This document shows positions 25,326-32,614 of a stretch of 64,000 nt of DNA, piece by piece. The DNA is from Tunturiibacter gelidiferens (GTDB lineage Bacteria; Acidobacteriota; Terriglobia; Terriglobales; Acidobacteriaceae): the NCBI RefSeq assembly GCF_014201335.1, contig NZ_JACHEB010000001.1:372001-436000 (forward strand), in the 5' to 3' direction. Every line of letters starts with the position of its first letter. The first letter of the stretch is position 1. The position numbers were made by a program, and so were the translations under genes. Below the pieces are notes generated by a model. It did not search any database, was not told the origin of the DNA, and saw nothing but the letters and a program-made list of their open reading frames with translations.

Positions 25326-26573
25326 CTAAGCCTCCAGCAAAAGATCTTCTTCCGATGTTACGGGATGATCTTCTCCAGCATGTCGGCTCCCGATCGCATG
25401 CCGCAGCCCAGCCAGCACGATGAACCCAATCGCCAGGCAGCAGACGCCATTCCACTTCCAATGTGTCCAGGCCATCGTCGCCAGGGCCGATCCGATGGCC
25501 GCCCCGGTAAAGTACACCGTCATATAGACCGTGTTAAGCCTGCTGCGCGCTGAAGGAACTAACCCGAAGATCCTCGTCTGATTGGCCACCTGCGTCATCT
25601 GCGCGCCTACGTCGAGCACCAGCACTCCGACTACAAGCGCAATGATGTGAAACGTGGTCGAGATCCCCGCAGGCTCCTCCACCCAAAGCAGAATGTACGA
25701 GAACGCCAGTAGGCCCATGCCCAACGAGATGACCCAGCGCGATCCGTGACGGTCGGATAACCGGCCTGCCAGCGGCGCGACCAATGCGCCCGCCGCGCCA
25801 ACCACGCCAAAGGTTCCAGCTACGCCTGCACCAAGTCCATAGTGGCTTTGGAGCAGAAAAGCCAGCGTAGTCCAGAAGCAACTGAAGGATGCGAATACAA
25901 GCGCACCGACAACCGACGATTCGCGCAGCAGCGGCTGAGTGCGAAAGAGCGTCCAAAGCGACTTCATGGCGTCGGCATAGCGTAGTTGCTGCTTCGGAGG
26001 AAGTTTCGGCATCACCTTCCAGATGAGCGGAACAAACGTCCCATTTATCACCGCAGCCACCACGAAGACCCACCGCCAGCCATGAATTCCACTCACCCAG
26101 CCCGCGAAGGTACGCGCCAGCAGAATCCCCAGCAACAATCCGGTCATGACTGTACCGATAGCGCGCCCCCGTTGCTCCTGCGAAACCAGATCCGGCGCAA
26201 TCGGAAGAACAACGTGAGTGACCGATGCAAAGAGTCCGAGTAGCAAGCTCCCTGCGATAAGCCAGCCCAGTCCGGGAGCAAGCGCGACCAGCAAGAGTGC
26301 GACTGTCACCGCGCCGTACATCCGCATCATTAGTGCGCGTCGTTCCAGGACATCACCAAGCGGAACGAAGGTAAATAGGCCGATCGCATAGCCTACCTGG
26401 GTCGCAACCGCAACGAAGCCGACACGTCCCGCGGTGACCCCGTAGCTATGGCTCATCTCCAGCAAAAGAGGCTGGTTATAGTACATCGTCGAAACACCGA
26501 CGGCACAGGCAAGTCCCAGGAAAGGTAGAGGTGCTGTTGGTCCAGATTTTGTCGAAGTCTTAGAAGTGGTCAT
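25326..26573 (-). CDS. MFS transporter (drug/arabinose-efflux type)
   Basis: 415-residue major facilitator with 12 predicted helices. The signature between helices 2 and 3 is visible as FVPLGDVLERRALMM, and its repeat in the second half as APLAGRLSDRHGSRWVISL. The first helix region reads GLACAVGVSTMYYNQPLLLE; the 'YYNQPLL' word is typical of the YgaY/SotB-like efflux subgroup. It is monocistronic, convergent with the tRNA-Arg gene and 70 bases downstream of the acyl-CoA dehydrogenase. Substrate unknown. Confidence 0.92.
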   Translation of the reverse strand: MTTSKTSTKSGPTAPLPFLGLACAVGVSTMYYNQPLLLEMSHSYGVTAGRVGFVAVATQVGYAIGLFTFVPLGDVLERRALMMRMYGAVTVALLLVALAPGLGWLIAGSLLLGLFASVTHVVLPIAPDLVSQEQRGRAIGTVMTGLLLGILLARTFAGWVSGIHGWRWVFVVAAVINGTFVPLIWKVMPKLPPKQQLRYADAMKSLWTLFRTQPLLRESSVVGALVFASFSCFWTTLAFLLQSHYGLGAGVAGTFGVVGAAGALVAPLAGRLSDRHGSRWVISLGMGLLAFSYILLWVEEPAGISTTFHIIALVVGVLVLDVGAQMTQVANQTRIFGLVPSARSRLNTVYMTVYFTGAAIGSALATMAWTHWKWNGVCCLAIGFIVLAGLRHAIGSRHAGEDHPVTSEEDLLLEA

Positions 26574-26643
26574 ACCAATACTCTTCCTCTAGTGTAGAAC
26601 CTGGGAAGCGATTGGACCAATGGGGGCGGATCGTACGAAGAGG

Positions 26644-27810
26644 CTAAATCTTCCCTAATGTCAACTTAGCGATCGTGGCCAACTGCATGAACGAGGTTCC
26701 CTCGTAGATCTTTCCGATCTTTGCATCACGGTACAGCTTCTCGACAGGATAATCTTTTACAAACCCCGACCCTCCGTAGACTTCCACCGCGAGGCTGGCA
26801 ACCCGCTCCGCCACTTGCGACGCAAAGTACTTGCACATCGCCGCCTGCTTCAGAAAGTCGAGTCCCGCATCCTTAAGCCGTGCCGCGTTATAGACCATCA
26901 GCCGCGCCGCCTCGACCTCCGTCGCCATCTCGGCCAGTTGAAACTGCATCGCCTGAAACTCAACCAGCGTCTTACCAAATTGCTTGCGTTCCTTGGCCCA
27001 CTTGGCCGAATGACCCCAGGCACCCGCCGCCAGCCCTAACATCTGCGAGCCGATGCCGATGCGGCCCTCGTTCAGAGTTTCGATCGCTATCTTGTATCCC
27101 TTGCCGGGCTCGCCCAACACCTGCGCAGCCGGCACAACACAATCATTGAAGATAAGCTCGCATGTGCTCGAGGCGCGGATGCCCAGTTTGTCTTCCTTCT
27201 TGCCGAGCGTAAATCCGGGCGCACCTTTTTCCACGAGGAACGCAGTGATTCCCTTGTAACCCGCCGCAGGATCGATCGTCGCAAAGACGATGAACAGTCC
27301 AGCCTCCTTCGCGTTGGTAATCCAGAGCTTTTGTCCGTTGAGAACATAGTCATCGCCCCGCTTCACCGCCCGCGCCTGCAGAGCAAACGCGTCCGATCCA
27401 GATGAAGCTTCGCTAAGCGCATAAGATCCTATGGTGTCGGTCGCAAGCCGCGACAGATACTTCTTTTTCTGGTCTTCATTGGCCCATCGCACCAGCGCAT
27501 TGACGCACAGCGTGTTCTGGACGTCGACCATCACTCCCACCGACGGATCAACGGCAGAGATCTCCTCCACCGCCAGGATCGCGTTGAAGAACGTTCCGCC
27601 TGCCCCGCCATACTCTTCGGGAATCTCAATACCCATCAATCCAAGTTCGAAGAGTTTACGGATAAGCCCGGCATCCATCTGCTGCGACTCATCCATCCCG
27701 CGTACCAGCGGACCGATCTGCTCCACCGCAAAGCGTCTTATCGTGTCTCGAAAGAGCTGTTCGTCTTCTCCCAACTGCGTCAACGCCATCGGACCAACCT
27801 GCTGCGACAT
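26644..27810 (-). CDS. Acyl-CoA dehydrogenase (short/branched-chain type)
   Basis: 388-residue FAD enzyme that oxidises acyl-CoA to 2-enoyl-CoA, handing electrons to ETF. Order of landmarks: N-terminal helical domain (LFELGLMGIEIPEEYGGAGG), flavin-binding strand block YALSEASSGSDAFALQ and KLWITNAKEAGLFIVFATID, then the C-terminal helices with RIGIGSQMLGLAAGAWGHSA, KERKQFGKTLVEFQAMQFQL and VYGGSGFVKDYPVEKLYRDA, ending KIYEGTSFMQLATIAKLTLG. The catalytic base position, in the YEG motif of the short-chain group, is present (Glu in KIYEGTS). Length is typical. Start ATG with GAGGTG upstream. Probably in branched amino acid or fatty acid breakdown; no partner genes adjoin it. Confidence 0.95.
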   Translation of the reverse strand: MSQQVGPMALTQLGEDEQLFRDTIRRFAVEQIGPLVRGMDESQQMDAGLIRKLFELGLMGIEIPEEYGGAGGTFFNAILAVEEISAVDPSVGVMVDVQNTLCVNALVRWANEDQKKKYLSRLATDTIGSYALSEASSGSDAFALQARAVKRGDDYVLNGQKLWITNAKEAGLFIVFATIDPAAGYKGITAFLVEKGAPGFTLGKKEDKLGIRASSTCELIFNDCVVPAAQVLGEPGKGYKIAIETLNEGRIGIGSQMLGLAAGAWGHSAKWAKERKQFGKTLVEFQAMQFQLAEMATEVEAARLMVYNAARLKDAGLDFLKQAAMCKYFASQVAERVASLAVEVYGGSGFVKDYPVEKLYRDAKIGKIYEGTSFMQLATIAKLTLGKI

Positions 27811-27941
27811 CTACTCACCTCAAACCGTATTCAGGAAAAGGTGAGTCTAGCATCTTGGACACACAACTGAATAGCCATTCACTCAGTCTGAAAGCGTACG
27901 GCGAATCCGTCTAAGGCCTGCATCGAAGAAAGAATAAATCG

Positions 27942-28850
27942 CTACCCGGCAACTTTTACTGATCTCCCGCGGCGGCTAACAATCGAAAGCTTCTCTGTGT
28001 TCAAAATCTTACGAGCCTGTTCTTTCGCATGATTGGCCCATGGCCCAATCGGATCGAGCCGCACATAGGCCAGCCAATGCCGCAACGCTCTTCGACGCTG
28101 TCCCTGGCGCTCATACGCCAGCGCCAGATTGTAGTGCGCGTCGGCGTACTGCGGGACCAGTGCGACAGCTTTCTGATAAGCTGTCGTCGCCTCTGCCAGT
28201 CGCTGCATCTCGTCCAGCACATTGCCGAGATCGAAGAACGCCAGTGCATACTCTGGATCGGCCAACGTAGCGCGCCGATAGAGCCCTTCGGCCTCTTCAA
28301 ATCGGCGAAGGTTATAGTGAATCGTCCCAAGGTTGATCAACGCCGGCGCATGCTGCGGCCGCATCACCAGAATCGCGTCATATACCTCCGCAGCCTCTTG
28401 GATCGTGGCCGGGGTTTCCTCCATCTGCACCGCCCGCAAGAACATCTCCTGCACTTCAGCGGCCTGGCGCAGAGCAATATCACCTGCCCCCACGACACGA
28501 AGCTGACGAGCCGGCGCAGTGTCAAAGTCGAAAGCAAGCTGCTGCGTAAGCGGATCCATCAACGCGCCGCCGTGTCGAAAACTCAGCCGCGAACCACGAC
28601 GCACAAAGCTCGCTTCGAGCAGCGGGTTTCGTACTCCCCCCAATCGCTGCATCGCATCGACGGATGCACGAATACTTTTCGCCGAGATCCGCGTCGCCGC
28701 CTGTAGATCGCGGAGTCTGCGCAATTGGCCGAGAGCGTCAAAAGAGTAATTTTCGTTGGGAGAGACTAATCCCGCTCGCTCCCACGCCACTAACTGGCGT
28801 GCCTGCAAGTGAAGAATCCGGATTACGTCTTGACGGCTATATCGGGTCAC
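27942..28850 (-). CDS. MerR-like DNA-binding domain fused to TPR repeats
   Basis: 302 residues. The N-terminal ~75 residues are a MerR-like winged helix (YSRQDVIRILHLQARQLVAW, ERAGLVSP, FDALGQLRRLRDLQ and AAT-RISAKSIRASVDAMQ). A linker leads to a C-terminal array of about three tetratricopeptide repeats: PQHAPALINLGTIHYNLRRF, PEYALAFFDLGNVLDEMQRL and PQYADAHYNLALAYERQGQR. The usual MerR effector domain with metal-binding cysteines is absent, so the TPR array likely serves as a protein-protein interface in its place. GTG start at 28850 with no good Shine-Dalgarno. The family is seen in Acidobacteriota; its targets are unknown. Confidence 0.85.
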   Translation of the reverse strand: MTRYSRQDVIRILHLQARQLVAWERAGLVSPNENYSFDALGQLRRLRDLQAATRISAKSIRASVDAMQRLGGVRNPLLEASFVRRGSRLSFRHGGALMDPLTQQLAFDFDTAPARQLRVVGAGDIALRQAAEVQEMFLRAVQMEETPATIQEAAEVYDAILVMRPQHAPALINLGTIHYNLRRFEEAEGLYRRATLADPEYALAFFDLGNVLDEMQRLAEATTAYQKAVALVPQYADAHYNLALAYERQGQRRRALRHWLAYVRLDPIGPWANHAKEQARKILNTEKLSIVSRRGRSVKVAG

Positions 28851-29034
28851 AGGTGTATCTCAGTTGGCACCGTCTTAGAGGCTCATCCATCGAACTCTCT
28901 CTGGAGTATGCCTTCGAACCCCGCGCCAATCAAGACCTAAGTCATCTAACCTTATCAAATAGCAGTGGATAACTCGTACCAAAATGGGTTCTCTCCACTT
29001 CAACGAATATTCATACTCGCAAACAGTTCTCGAT

Positions 29035-29703
29035 TCACGTAAGTCGCGGCTGGCGGCTTTTGAGATCTTCAAGAAGACGCTCGATCCTATCCTCTTTCTC
29101 CAAGCTATGGAGTTGGTCTTCAAGAGACTGCGCTTCGAGGATCATGTGATTCGCTGCATTCGTTGCCTCGTTGCGTTGGATGGTAGTGCGTAGTCGGTTC
29201 AGGACGTTCGATCTCTCGTGCGAGGTGGGAAGTGTGCGGGCGGCATTCGCTTTGCCTGCAGTCCGGGCGCGGCGGTGCTGCGCTATCAACACCTCGCAAG
29301 TGGATCGCGTCTCAGACAGTTTCTGTTGAAGGCGGCCGAAGGCGTTGCGAAGAGTCTCTGTCTCAGCCGTCTGATCTTCCAGCTGCTGCGCGAAGTTTGA
29401 AGCGAGTTGCTGGCTGCTCAAACTTCGCTCGAGCGCAGCGCGGGCTAGATCGTCCTGCTGCTTCTGAACAGCGAGTTCGGCCTTACGATTCCACTGGTTC
29501 ATGGCATCCTCATGCTCCTTCAGTTTTTTCTGGAGAAGGTGCTGGTCAGCAATGGCGATGGCGACCTGCGTCTTGACCTGGAGAAGCTGATTCTCCATGT
29601 CCAGAACGAGTTGCTTTGCGAGTTTCTCGGGATCTTCAGCCTTCTCGATGAGATCGTTAATGTTCGCTCGTAAGAGCGTTCCTACACGTTCAAGCAGTGC
29701 CAT
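29035..29703 (-). CDS. pspA: PspA/IM30 family membrane-stress protein
   Basis: 222-residue PspA/Vipp1-like protein, an ESCRT-III-related coiled-coil that coats and stabilises damaged inner membrane. ATG at 29703 with AAGGAG is preferred to an earlier in-frame start. The amphipathic N-terminal helix and first family block are visible (ERVGTLLRANINDLIEKAED, LAKQLVLDMENQLLQVKTQV); the middle is an unbroken coiled coil (QHLLQKKLKEHEDAMNQWNR, SSQQLASNFAQQLEDQTAET). It lies 66 bases after the flotillin gene and is the last gene of an XRE/YqiJ-like/flotillin/PspA operon, which fits a joint membrane-integrity role. Confidence 0.9.
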   Translation of the reverse strand: MALLERVGTLLRANINDLIEKAEDPEKLAKQLVLDMENQLLQVKTQVAIAIADQHLLQKKLKEHEDAMNQWNRKAELAVQKQQDDLARAALERSLSSQQLASNFAQQLEDQTAETETLRNAFGRLQQKLSETRSTCEVLIAQHRRARTAGKANAARTLPTSHERSNVLNRLRTTIQRNEATNAANHMILEAQSLEDQLHSLEKEDRIERLLEDLKSRQPRLT

Positions 29704-29768
29704 GGGATTTCTCCTTTTGCAACGGATGCTGATTCGGCGCGGAGGAGTTCTCCGCGCCGATTTGTAGC

Positions 29769-31187
29769 TCAAACCTGGGAGCTGTTGCCGTTTTCGCGTG
29801 GCTTCATCGCTTTGACATTGGCCATGAGATCGTGAAGGTTCATTCCCGATAGAGCCTCAAAGAGCGCAGGAACCTGGGCTGCGATCTTAGTCATCTCACC
29901 GGTGACCTTGCTTGCACCCGTAGCTCCATCATTCCCGGTAGAGACGATGGTGATCTTATCGACCTTGCCGAGAGGCTCAGCCATGGCGCGCACGACGTCT
30001 GCCATATTGGTGATCAGCTTGTCGACAACCGCCGCCTGCGTCCACTCCTGATAGGCTTCGGCCTTGACGTTCATTGCCTTCGCCTCCGCCTCTCCCTTCT
30101 GGAAGATGATGTTCGCCTCCGCCTCACCTTGCAACTTTGTAGCTGCGGCGCGGCCTTCTGCTTCCATCATGATGCGAGCCTTGTCCGCCTGAGCGATGTT
30201 TTCGATTCTCTGACGCTCGATCTCAGAACCCTTGAGAATCGTCGCAATAAGCTCCTTTTCGTGACGCAGGATCTCAGCCTCCTGGACCTTCACCTGTTCC
30301 TGCTTCTCGATCTGCTGCACCCTCACCTGTTCGGCGACGACCTTCTGCTGCATCACGTTGGTCTGAAGCTCATAAGCCTTATCAGCCTGTGCCTCCTGGC
30401 GACGACTCTGCTCAGTGAACTGCGCCTTTTGAATATCGAGGTCGCGCTGAGCTTCGGCCTGTTTCGCTAGCGATGCCGTCTCGGCGATTACCCGATCCTG
30501 ATCGGCGGACGCCTTGGCGACAGCTGCCTCGCGCAGTGCAATGGCACGGCGTATTGCAGTGTCACGTTCGGCCTCTGCCGCGGCGATCTCCGCATCGCGT
30601 TTGATGCGTGCAACATCGGGACGACCCATATTGGTGATGTACTCGTTCTTGTCCCGCACCTCGCGAATCGTAAAGGAGATCACCTCGAGCCCCATCTTGC
30701 TCATATCGTCCATACAAGTCGAGCGCATACGCTCGGCCACCATCTCCGGCTCTTTGACAATCTGCTCCACCGTCAACTGACCGATAATGCCCCGCAGATG
30801 CCCCTCCATCACCAGGCGAATGAGTCCTTCACGTTGGTCCGGAGACTTCGTAAGAAACTGCTCCGCGGCTGTAAGAATGGACTCCTTATCAGAGCGAACC
30901 TTAATCTGCGCCACTGCCTCTACAGTTACTGCGACACCTTGCTTCGTATAGAGATCCTGCTGTGGAGCAACATCAAAACTCATCAGTTCAAGCGAGAGCT
31001 GACGAGAATTCTCTACGACGGGAAAGATTACGGCGCCGCCGCCCTTGATGACGCGCGGGCCGCGAAATCCGTACACAATAATCGCTTCGTTTGGGCCCGC
31101 CTTGCGAAACATCTTGGCCATCAGAAGCGCCAGTGCAAGAGTGGCAAAAACAACCAGACCGACAATAAGGATGACCGAATTCGGCAT
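29769..31187 (-). CDS. Flotillin-like SPFH/Band-7 protein (YqiK/FloT-like)
   Basis: 472-residue flotillin. One N-terminal membrane helix (SVILIVGLVVFATLALALLM), then the SPFH domain (NEAIIVYGFRGPRVIKGGGA, VAPQQDLYTKQGVAVTVEAV, GLEVISFTIREVRDK), a long Ala/Glu-rich coiled coil with the EA repeats of flotillins (EIAAAEAERDTAIRRAIALR, ADKARIMMEAEGRAAATKLQ), and a short C-terminal region. Flotillins assemble into membrane cages that mark ordered microdomains. Start ATG at 31187 has AAAGGA. Upstream lies a YqiJ-like OB-fold membrane protein, its classic genetic partner, and downstream PspA. Confidence 0.93.
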   Translation of the reverse strand: MPNSVILIVGLVVFATLALALLMAKMFRKAGPNEAIIVYGFRGPRVIKGGGAVIFPVVENSRQLSLELMSFDVAPQQDLYTKQGVAVTVEAVAQIKVRSDKESILTAAEQFLTKSPDQREGLIRLVMEGHLRGIIGQLTVEQIVKEPEMVAERMRSTCMDDMSKMGLEVISFTIREVRDKNEYITNMGRPDVARIKRDAEIAAAEAERDTAIRRAIALREAAVAKASADQDRVIAETASLAKQAEAQRDLDIQKAQFTEQSRRQEAQADKAYELQTNVMQQKVVAEQVRVQQIEKQEQVKVQEAEILRHEKELIATILKGSEIERQRIENIAQADKARIMMEAEGRAAATKLQGEAEANIIFQKGEAEAKAMNVKAEAYQEWTQAAVVDKLITNMADVVRAMAEPLGKVDKITIVSTGNDGATGASKVTGEMTKIAAQVPALFEALSGMNLHDLMANVKAMKPRENGNSSQV

Positions 31188-31314
31188 ATCGTTCCTTTGT
31201 CCCAGAGGGACGAGAAGGCGTGTTATTTGCTTGCCTCAAGAGATCGGTGGCGGGGAAAGTACCTCGGCAAGAGAGGCCGCCTGTGTCGAAAGAATTCAAG
31301 CTGTCATGAATGCG

Positions 31315-31896
31315 TCACGGTAGCCCGTTGGTGAGTTCATCCCACCGACGGACATAGGCCACACCGCGGTCATAACGAATCACTACAACCTCGGCTCCGC
31401 GTTCGATCGCGCTGCCGTCCTCGCTACGCGCAGCAGAGGCGCGGCGGGCTCCAGACTGCGAAAAGATGATCTCGCCAATGCCGTTGCCGTCCCGAATGGA
31501 ATCGCTGACTTGCGCTAGCACACCGGCCATCTCGGTCTCCTCCAGCGTTAAGACGCGCTCGCGCGGGAGAAGCAGCTTGAAGAGAATCGCCCAAATAATC
31601 ATGGCTCCGGCGAAGCCGCTTACCAGAGCAACAAGCAATACCAGCAGCCCACCAAAGATGCTGGAATGATGCAACAGATAGCCTGCGCCCCCAAACCAGC
31701 AGAGAAAAACAGTAAGTGTGAACCCATTCACAGCAGAGAGTCCTGAGCCGCGATGGGCCCCGCCGTGGGCTGCGTGACCATGAGCCATATGACCAATGTG
31801 AAAGCGGCCGATATGCAGATGCGCAAAACCTCCGACAACAGAGATCAGGCTAAGGACCAGACCAACACCGAAACAGATGAGATAGAAGGAGTCCAT
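31315..31896 (-). CDS. YqiJ/NfeD-like membrane protein with OB-fold domain and His-rich loop
   Basis: 193 residues. Start ATG at 31896, one base after the regulator stop codon; the longer frame runs through the regulator and is discarded. Hydrophobic helix (FYLICFGVGLVLSLISVVGG), then an unusual His-rich loop of about 25 residues with ten histidines (from HLHIGRFHIGHMAHG to AAHGGAHRG), two more helices (TVFLCWFGGAGYLLHH, LLVLLVALVSGFAGAMIIWA), and a C-terminal OB-like beta domain (MAGVLAQVSDSIR to VVVIRYDRGVAYVRRWDEL). YqiJ and NfeD proteins act with flotillin-like partners, which here is the next gene. The His-rich loop could bind divalent metal. Confidence 0.85.
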   Translation of the reverse strand: MDSFYLICFGVGLVLSLISVVGGFAHLHIGRFHIGHMAHGHAAHGGAHRGSGLSAVNGFTLTVFLCWFGGAGYLLHHSSIFGGLLVLLVALVSGFAGAMIIWAILFKLLLPRERVLTLEETEMAGVLAQVSDSIRDGNGIGEIIFSQSGARRASAARSEDGSAIERGAEVVVIRYDRGVAYVRRWDELTNGLP

Positions 31897-31897
31897 A

Positions 31898-32452
31898 TTA
31901 TTTGGTGCTCCGTTTGCCAGCCTTTGATGGCAGGGTTTGAGTTGCCGCCGCAACCGAAGACTCATCGGGCCGCAGGACGTGAAAGAGGCGGTCCAGCAAT
32001 GCAGGCGTCTCGAGAATGCTCTCGATCAAGAGAAAGCAGCGTCGTGAATCGCTATGGTTCGCCAGAGCGAGCAACGCTTGGCAGAGCGCCGGATCGCGAC
32101 GAAAGCGCTCAGCGCCGCCGACGAGCCAGAGGTCGAGCTTGTCCTCAGCAGTACGAAGGTCGGAGATCAACTCGGAGTGATAGCCCTCCGGATCATCGAC
32201 AAGGTAGCCGGGGTGCACCTGAAAGAATTTCGCTAGTAGCAATCGCGTCGTATTTGTCAGATGAGGACGTGCACCACTTTCGATCTGCGACAGATATGAC
32301 TGGCTGATCGTTGCCTTGCTTGCTTTTTTTTTGCCGGTGCCGTTCTGTTGCTGAATCGCACCGACTAACTCCTGCTGTGTCATAGCGCGGTTGAGGCCGC
32401 GAAGATTGCCTTCGACTTCGCGAAGATAACGAATTTTGTCTTTCAGCTTCAT
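31898..32452 (-). CDS. XRE-family regulator at head of flotillin operon
   Basis: 184 residues. The helix-turn-helix occupies residues ~5-75 (YLREVEGNLRGLNRAMTQQE, then SQSYLSQIESGARPHLTN as turn and recognition helix, RLLLAKFFQVHPGYLV), with a 15-residue Lys-rich insertion before the recognition helix (GTGKKKASKATI). The C-terminal half is an alpha-helical effector or dimer region (LISDLRTAEDKLDLWLVGG, LALANHSDSRRCFLLIESIL). It is followed one base later by the YqiJ-like gene. A large perfect-looking palindrome sits right before its start codon, so autoregulation of the operon is likely. Signal unknown. Confidence 0.9.
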   Translation of the reverse strand: MKLKDKIRYLREVEGNLRGLNRAMTQQELVGAIQQQNGTGKKKASKATISQSYLSQIESGARPHLTNTTRLLLAKFFQVHPGYLVDDPEGYHSELISDLRTAEDKLDLWLVGGAERFRRDPALCQALLALANHSDSRRCFLLIESILETPALLDRLFHVLRPDESSVAAATQTLPSKAGKRSTK

Positions 32453-32458
32453 GGTGTA

Positions 32459-32492
32459 TTACAAATTGCGATATTTATATAGCAATTCGTAA
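32459..32492. promoter_or_regulatory. Palindromic operator of the XRE-flotillin operon
   Basis: TTACAAATTGC (32459-32469) and GCAATTCGTAA (32482-32492) form an inverted repeat with 10 of 11 positions matching, separated by 12 AT-only-rich bases that hold a likely -10 box (TATAAA on the minus strand). The left arm ends six bases before the ATG, so the regulator would block promoter and ribosome site alike, and the mRNA would have a very short leader. Confidence 0.75.
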
Positions 32493-32614
32493 TAAAAATC
32501 AAGACCCCATTTTATGAATGAAATCAAGCTCGGTACATACCACTTCTAAAGACACCGCCCCCGCAAAATCGCTTTGCATATCTCAGAATCGATGACCCAG
32601 CGTATGCTGGCCAC

